A DNA stretch of 24,362 nucleotides, taken from positions 1-24,362 of the forward strand of contig CAIZHL010000569.1 of assembly GCA_903932755.1 (NCBI GenBank), written 5' to 3'. This document shows positions 1 through 9,000 of the stretch, one piece after another. Within the stretch, counting starts at the first letter, position 1, and every line of letters begins with the position of its first letter. Below the pieces are notes generated by a model, which worked only from the letters and a program-made list of their open reading frames with translations, was not told where the DNA came from and did not search any database. This DNA comes from an uncultured beta proteobacterium. GTDB taxonomy: Bacteria > Pseudomonadota > Gammaproteobacteria > Burkholderiales > Rhodocyclaceae. The position numbers and the translations under genes are program-made.

Positions 1-3000
1 CTCGTACCTGGCCAGGCGGCCGTCGATACGATTACCGTCACCGGCGACGGCCAAGATCACTTCATCGGCGTCTCAGGCACGGGGGACATTCGCTGGGACA
101 TCAAGGTCACGGGCCAGAGCGCCATGCCCCCCACCACGACCTACAGCCTGGAAGGCTACGGCAACGCAATCGAAGAGGGCGACGGCAATGTTGTCGATGA
201 CGTCGCGCTGGTGCATCAGGTCTTCTTCAACGTAGCCCGCACCGGACCGACCAACCTGGCAGGCTCGGTAGACTGGAACCTCGGCGGCACAATCACGTCC
301 GACGACATTGTCGGTGCGACCTCGGGTACTGTCTTTTTCAACGCCGGCGAGGCAGTACGCAATTTCTCCGTCTACCTCAAGGGCGACGACATCGACGAAA
401 GCGCCGCCGGAGAAGTTCTCAGCGTTTCTTTGGTCAATCCGGTCTACAGCGGAACGGCGGCGGTACTCAGTGCGCAATCCAGTATCTCGATCGACATCCT
501 CGACGACGACGCCACCCGCTTCTCGATCGCGGCCGTGGATGCGCGCAAGAACGAGGGCAATACGGGAAGCACGCCTTTCGTTTTCGCCATCAACCGCATG
601 GGCACCGGCGAGGCCGGCGCGATGGTTGACTGGGAGCTGTCCCCTACTGCGGCAACACTCGATGACTTCGTCGGCACGGCAACCGCAGGCACGATCATGT
701 TCCTCGAAGGGGAAGCGGTGCGCTTCCTGACGATCTCGGTCGCCGGCGACGAAACCCAGGAGGCCAACGAGAATTTCACCGTCACGCTCAGCAATGCCTT
801 CAATGCCAACAGCGATCCGGTGACCATCACCCATTTCTCGGCGGACGGGACCATCTTCAACGACGACATTCCCGACCTTGCCCCCAACAGCACGGCCAGC
901 GTGGTTTCGCTGTTTACCTACAACGGTAGTTTTGCTTCCGAGGACAGCCACGATTTCGTCGGCCTGTCCGACACAGACGACTTCTACAGATTCGACATCG
1001 CCCCAGCCACTACCGCGGCAGTCAAGGTGCATCTCAGCCACCTCGCCGCCGACGCCAACCTGCGCGTGCTCAACAGCGGCGGCAACATCGTCGGCCAGTC
1101 GAACAACGCCGGCACGCTGGACGACCTGATCCTCTTCAACAGTGGCAACCTGCTGACCCAGGGCACCTACTACGTCCAGGTCCAGCGCTATTCCGGCGAC
1201 ACCAACTACGAACTCGACGTCGAGGCCTCGCCGTCGGATCCGACGCCGGACATCTACATTTTCGCCACCGCGGCGGATCGCGCCGAGGGCAATACCGGTT
1301 CGACGCCCTTCGTCTTCAACCTTGTAAGAAGCGGCGTGCTGACTACGGCCTCGACGGTGGGCTGGAACGTGACGGGCAGTGGCACGGCAGCCGCCTCCTC
1401 GACCGACTTTGTCGCTACCGCCGGCGTCGCGGTTTTCGCCGCCGGCGTCAGCTCGATGCAGCTCACGATCAACGTGGCCGGCGACACGCAAACAGGTGAA
1501 AGCGACGAGGCCTTCACGGTCAACATCTCCTCGGTCTCCAACGCCAACATCTCCTCGGTCTCCAACGCCGGCGGAGTCATCCGCAACGACGACGGCTTGG
1601 CCGACGACAGCGGCGCGAACTCGATCGCCCTGATTTCGACTACGCCGGGCGCCGACCGCGGAATTCTTGGCGTGGTGCCGCAGGAAATCGTCGAGTTCAT
1701 CGGCGGCGCCGACGGCAACGACTATTTCCGCTTCCGCCTGACCCAGCAGAGCGACGTCCGCCTGCTGATGACCGGCATGAGCGGCGACGCCAACATCGAG
1801 TTGCTCACCAGCAGCGGCGGCTTCATCGCCAATTCGGCCTACGGCGGCGCGGCGGATGAAGTCATCGCCTTCAACGGCCTGGCCGCCGGCACCTACCTGG
1901 CGCGAGTCTACGCCCAGGGTTCGTCCGCCACCAGATACAACCTGCGCATGTCGGCCCTGCCGCCGCTGCCCACGGTCGCCATCGAGAGCGAGGATCTGAC
2001 CCCGGTCGAAGACGAGGGTGACAGCGGCGACACCACCAGCTTCGCGTTTACAGTCACCCGCAGCGGCGATCTGTCGCGCGACGGCAGCGTCGGCTGGCGT
2101 GTCAAGGCGCCGCTGCCGAGCCTGAACGCCACCGATTTCATCGGCGCTGTGCTGCCCGCCGGCTCGCTGACATTCAACGCCGGCGTTTCGGAAGTGACCA
2201 TCACGATCGACGTCGCGGGCGATACCGATATCGAACTCGACGAAACCTTCCTGATCGAGCTGCACACGCCGAACAACGTCACGCTGGATGCGGCGAATCG
2301 CACCGCCGGCGCGCTGATCCTGAACGACGACCGCGTCGTACCGCCGCCGACCCTGCTGATCCTGCAACCGGGGCTGGAAGCATTCCAGAACGAGGGCGCC
2401 AGCGGCACCACCAGCGACTACGTGTTTACCGTCCTGCGCCTCGGCGATACCGCCCAGCTTGCGTCGACTACTACGGTCGAATGGGCTGTGAGCAGTTTCG
2501 CGCCGGGCCTGGACGAGGACGACTTCTCCGGCAGCGTGTTGCCCCAAGGCAGCGTCACGTTCGCCCCCGGCGCCGTGACGGCGACGATCACGGTCACCGT
2601 TGCGGGCGACGCCCTGGTGGAAGGCAACGAGCCCTTCCGTATCGACCTGGTCGACGTGCCGAACGACTGGGGCGTCCTCATTCCGGGCGCGGATTCGGCC
2701 TTCGGCATGATCAGGAACGACGACGTGCCGCCGCCGCCGGCGGTGGTGGCGATCCGGGCGCTGGGCAACGTCGCCTTCGAGGGCAACTCCGGCAGCACCG
2801 ACTTCACGTTCGAGATCGTGCGCAATTCGGGCGATACCAACAGCGAGGTGCAGGTAGCCTGGCGTGTCGACCCGTCCGCCCTGGGCGGGGCGAAGGCGAA
2901 CGATTTCGGCGGCGTGATGCCCGCGGGCACCTTCACGCTGGCAGCCGGGCTGGCCTCCGCCACGCTGACGGTTTCCGTGGCGGGCGATACCGCGGTCGAG

Positions 3001-6000
3001 TTCGACGAAGCCTTCGATATCCGCCTGATCTCGGCGCTCGGCGGCCTCATCGATCCGCGCGGCTCGGTGACGAGCGGTCTGATCGTCAATGACGACGAAG
3101 CGGGCAGTTTCGCCATCAATGCCGAAAGCGATTCCGCGCAGCTCGAAGGCGCTTCAGGCAGCACCACGCCATTCGTCTATACCATCCATCGTTCCGGCGA
3201 CCTGGCGGGCACCGCGGATACCGTGAACTGGTCGGTGGCCGGCCTCGGCACCACGGCAGGCGACTTCCTCGACGGCATCCTGCCGGCGGGAGGCATCCTG
3301 ACCTTCACGGCCGGCCAGGAAGATGCCACCGTGACGGTTTCGGTGGCCGGCGATGCAACGGTCGAAGGCAACGAAGCCTTCGCGGTCATTCTGTCCGCGC
3401 CCTCGACCGGCATGGCGCTCGACCCCTTCGACAATGTCGCGATCTCGACCATCGTCAACGACGATGGCGTCACGCCGGAAGTGAGCGTGGAACTGGTCTC
3501 GGCGCCGGAGCGGGAATACGACAGCGGCACCGCCGAGTATGTGTTCCGGGCGATGCGCTCGGGCGCCAACCTGTCCGCCACGTCGGTGGTGAGCTGGTCG
3601 GTCACCAGCCCGATCGCCAACGGCGCGGATTTCGCCGGCGGCAGCATGCCGACCGGCACGCTGACCTTCGCCTCGGGCGAAGCGTCCGCCATGATCACGG
3701 TGCGCGTCGGCGGCGACACCCGCTATGAGTCCGATGAGCAATTCCAGGTGAATCTCACCGCGGTGGCGAACGCGACCCGGTCCGCCTCCTACACCCCGGT
3801 GGTGGCGACCATCGTCAATGACGACACGCTGTCGACCGTGGCGGTCACGCTCGATGGCAGCACGCCCGGCGAGCAGTTCGAGGGCAGCAGCACGGCCAGC
3901 GCTGCCACCTACCGGTTCGTCGCCACCCGCAGCGGCGATCTTTCCGCCGCCGGCAGCGTGAAGTGGACCGTGGGCAGCGACGAGATCAGCCTCACTCCCG
4001 CCGATTTCACCACCACCCCGCTGGCCGGCACGATCAGCTTCTCGGCGGGCCAGGCGACGGCCACCATCACGGTGAAAGCCGCCGCCGACACGCTGCTGGA
4101 AGCCGACGAGAGCTTCTTCCTGGCCCTGTCCGACCCGACCGGCCTGGCCATCGATGCGGGCCGCAGCCAGACCTACGCCGTGATCAAGAACGACGATGCG
4201 CCGCCGGTGCTCTCGATCCTTGCCGTGGCGGGCAACCAGAACGAGGGCAGCAGCACGGCGGCCGGCGCCTACACCGAGTTCACCTACCGGGTGGTGCGCG
4301 ACGGCAATGCGCCCGCCAGCGCCATCACCGCCCGCTGGGCGGTGACCAGCCTCGGCAGCAGCCTGAATGCGGCCGACTTCATCGGCAACGTGTTGCCCTC
4401 CGGCACCGTAACGCTGGCGCCGACGGCAACCGACGCCATGATTACCATCAAGGTCGCCAAAGACCTGCTGCCGGAGGCCGACGAAGCCTTCGCAGTCTCG
4501 CTGGTTACGGCGACCAATGCCGGCATCTCGGCCAACGGCAATCTGGCCGGTGGCGTGATCGTCAATGACGACCGGGCGCCGATCCTTACCGTCGCGCCGC
4601 AGGAACTGGCCCTGGCCGAGGCCAACAGCGGCACCAGCAGCTATGTGTTTACCGTGACGCGCGACGGCAATGTCGGCGTTGGCTACACGGTGAACTGGCG
4701 CGTGGCCGAAATGCCGGGCGGCGCGACGGTGAATGGCGCGGACTTCATCGGCGGCGCGCTGCCGACGGGCACGCTGTCCTTCGCCGCGACCGAATCGGCA
4801 AAGACCATCACCATCAGGGTGGCGGGCGACACGACCGCCGAATACGACGAGAATTTCTCCCTCGTCGTGGTGGACAACAACGGCCTTGCGCCGAACGTCG
4901 CTTCGGCGCTGGGCCGCATCCTCAACGACGACGATGACATAGGCATCGGCACCGCCGCCACCACGCTCGCCGTGCCGGGCAGCAGGGCGGCCTTCTTCGA
5001 CACCGCGAGCGACGCGGACTGGTTCAGGGTCACGCTAACCGCCGGCATCGCCTACCGCTTCATCGCCAGTTCGACCACGGCCGACGCCGGCCTGCAACTG
5101 CGCGATGTGTCCCAGACCCTGCTGCGCGACGACGACAACAGCGGCGGCGGCACGGTCGCCCAGATCGAATTCACGCCGGTCGGCACCGGCACCTACTACC
5201 TGGTGGCGAACAGCCGCAACGGCCAGACCGGTTCCTACATCCTAGCCGCCGGCCGCGCCAACAGCGGTGGCGCGATTTCCTGGCCGCTCGCGGGCACGGC
5301 CACCCTGGCCCTCAATGCCACGGCGACCACCGGCATGCTGGACGCGGACGGCAACCAGTTCAAGGTCAGCCTGACGGCGAACACGCAATACAACTTTACG
5401 GCACACGCCGCCGGCACCGGTACTGCCACGATGGCGATGTTCGGTTCGTCGCTCAGCGCCGCCACGGCCCTGGCGATCGTTACTGCGGGCACCAGCGCGG
5501 TGTCCGGCTGGGTCGACACCACCCTTTCCTTCACGCCGACCACGACCGGCACCTACTACCTCGACGTCACGGGTACTCCTGACCAGATCGGCCAGATCTA
5601 CACCGTCGAAGCCGCGCCCAACAACTACGTGCCGGTGCTGCCGGTGCTGGCCATCACCTCGGCCCAGGCTTCACTGGCCGATGGCGATGCCGCGGGCGGC
5701 ACGACGCCGTTCGTGTTCAACGTGGCGCGCAGCGGCGCGGCGCAAAACTCGGTGACCGTCAAGTACGAGGTGGCGGTGACCACCGCCGCCGGCCAGGCCA
5801 ATGCCGCCGACTTCCTCGGCGGACTGGCGACCAGCACGCTGAGCTTCGCCGCCGGCGAACTGTTCAAGTCGATCACCATCAACGTGGCCAACGACCAGGC
5901 CCTGGAAAGCGACGAGGTATTCACCGTCAAGCTTTCCGCGCCCAACGGCGCGACCATCGGCACGGCCGTCGCCACGGCGACCATCCGCAACGACGATACG

Positions 6001-9000
6001 GCGCCGGTCGTCGCCATCACCGCGCTCGCCGAGAGCCAGGCCGAAGGCGACAGCGGCTACAACGCCCATGTGTTCCGGGTCACCCGCTCCGGCGCCATCG
6101 GGGCCGAGAGCAAGGTGGTGTGGACCACCCGCGGCGCCACGGCGACCGGCATCAATGCGGCAACGGCGAGCGATTTCGTCGGCGGCGTGCTGCCAAGCGG
6201 CACCCTGAGCTTCGCCCCGGGTTCGGCCACGATGGATGTCACCGTTCTGGTGGCCGCCGACGTCACGGTCGAGGGCGACGAGGCCTTCGACATGGTGCTT
6301 TCCGCCCCGACCGGCGCCACGCTGAACGCGGCCGCAACCAGCGCCCGCGCCATCATCGTCAACGACGACATCATCGCGCCGACCTTGACCCTCACGGCGC
6401 AGGATGCCTCGAAGTCCGAGGGCAATACCGGCACCATGACCTACACCTTCAACGTACAGCGCAGCGGCGATGTCAGCAAGGCGACCGTGGCGGTGTGGGG
6501 CGTAACGCAGGTGCTCGGCGGCGCTGCGGTTTCCGACTTCGCCGGCAGCGTGCTGCCCGGCGGCACGGTGACCCTGGCCGCCAGCCAGTCGCTGGCGACG
6601 ATCACGGTGAATGTCGCGGCCGATACCAGCAACGAAATCGACGAGGCCTTCCGCATCAAGCTGCTGCAGGTGACCAACGGCACCATTCCGTCGGTGGGCG
6701 CCAGCTCGGTCGGCAATATCCGCAACGACGACAACACCGGCAACCTGGCCATCGATGCCACACGCATCGACCTGGCCGGCAACAGCCGCGACCTCGCCTA
6801 CGACGTCGGCGCGGTCGGCACGGCCACACGCAGCTTCAGCGACTTCGTCGGCGATTCAGACAAGAACGACTACTATCGCTTCGTCACCAGTGCGCGCGGC
6901 AAGCTGGCGATCAACGTCACCGGCATCAACCCGGATTCCGACGTGCAACTGCTTTCCAGCAGCGGCAGCTTCATCGCCGGCAGCGCCCAGGCAGGCGTCT
7001 CGCCGGAGAACCTCGCCCTCGACAACCTCGAGGCGGGAACCTATTACGTGCGGGTGTACCAGTTCCTCGGCAACATCAACTACACGCTGAAGCTGACTTC
7101 GACGGCCAACGCCGACAACGCCGGCAACAGCTTTGCCGCCGCGCGCGCCGTGACGGCCCTGGGCGCCAACGAGCAGGTCTTCAGCGACTACGTCGGCGGC
7201 TCCGACCAGGACTACTACACATTCACCACCACCGCGCCGAGCAACTTCCGCCTCGCGCTGGCCGGCGACACGCCGAACGCCGACGTGCGCCTGCTCGATG
7301 GCAACGGCCAGATCGTCGCATCCGGCACCGGCGCCGACAGTACCGAGTCGATCAGCGTCAATAACCTGGCGGCGGGCAAGTACTACGTCTGGGTGTACCC
7401 GGCCAGCGGCACCATCAACTACTCGGTGCGCATGGCGGCGACGCCGACCACGCAGAGTGTCGACAGCAACGCGGCCGACGAGGCGACCTATACGCTGAGT
7501 TCGACGGTGCTGACCACGGTGACCAACGCGATCGGCACGGCCGACGATCCGGCGGACATCTTCAGGATCGTCACGACCAAACTTTCGAACTTCCGCGCCA
7601 ACCTGACCGGCCTCTCGGCCGACGCCGACCTGGTACTAATGCAATCCGACCGCGCCACGCCCCTGGCTTACAGCACCAATGCCGGCAGCACGACGGAATC
7701 GGTCGGCTTCGACAACCTGGCCGCCGGCACCTATTACCTCAAGGTCTATGCCCAGTCCGGCTCGACCAGCTACAGCCTGACCATGGGCGCCACCACGCCG
7801 AATCCGACCGACGGCGCCGGCAATGTGTTCACTTCGGCCAAAGCGCTGGTCGTGGGCGCGACGCCGCTGGTGACGACCGAAGCCATCGGCTACGGCACCA
7901 CCGTCGACACCCACGACTGGTACAGCTTCGTGCTGGCGTCGCCCACGCTGCCCTCCGACTACATCTTCAATGCCGGCCTGGCCGGCATGTCGGCCAACGC
8001 CGACGTCGAGCTGTACAAGCGGACGGCCACCGGGACGACGACCGCCGCGCTGTCGCTCGTCACCTCCGGCACCACCGCCGGCACGGAAGACGAGGCCTTC
8101 GCCGCCACCCTGGGCGCCGGCACCTACTACGTGCACGTGCTGCAGCCGGCGGCCGAGGGCACTTCCTACAACCTGTCGCTGCAGGCTTACGCCAACCGGG
8201 CGCCCGACAACAACAATACGACGGGTACGCCGGGCAGCCTCAACATCGGCACCGCGGCCGCCGCCACCATCACGGCCACCAGCACCGCCACGGCGGTGAC
8301 GGCGACGAAGACCGACTTCGTCGGCATGTCTGACCGCGACGACTATTTCCAATTCACTCCGACTGCTGCCGCTTCGCTCTATGGCATCAATGTGACGTTG
8401 TCGCTCACGGGCCTGGGTGCGGGCTCGAATGCCGACATCGAGCTGCTCGACATCGGCGGTAACGTGATCGCCCAGAGCAATGCCGCGGGCATCACCGCGG
8501 AGAGCCTGACGGTCAATGGTCTGACGGCGGGCAGTATCTACTACGCCCATGTCCTGCAGGTGGCGGGCGAGACGAACTACACGCTCACCCTGACCAGCAA
8601 GATCGGCACGGCGCCGACGGATCTGGCCGGCAACTCGGCCTCCGCCGCACGTATCGTCACTGTAGGCACGGCGGCAACGAACTATGCAGACTATTTCAGC
8701 GACACCGATACGCAGGACTGGTACCGCTTCGCGGTGACCACGGCCTCCAACCTGCGCGCCCGCGTGCAGGGTCTGAGCGCCGACGCCCAACTGACGATCT
8801 ACAACGCGGATGGCACGACGGTTCGCGGCCAGCAGACCATCGCCAGCCCGAACGGCCTGTTCGGCGCCGACGGCCTGACCGCCGGCACCTACTACGTGCA
8901 GGTTTCCCAGGCGACGGCGGCCACCAGCAGCAACTATTCCCTGAGCCTCGCCGCCGGTGCCGACGATTACCGCTCCACGCTGGCGGCGGGCACCGGCACT

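Noticed and set aside
124..126. ATG 124 as the start of the giant gene.
   Set aside because: The same frame is open to base 1 with plausible protein sequence (DTITVTGDGQDHFIGV), and no ribosome site precedes 124.
73..2547. An 824-residue open frame on the minus strand opposite the giant gene (and a 702-residue one at 7636-9744).
   Set aside because: The Arg/Val/Gly/Asp-rich translations show no domain pattern, while the plus strand shows clear repeat motifs. Long antisense frames are expected opposite GC-rich repetitive coding DNA.
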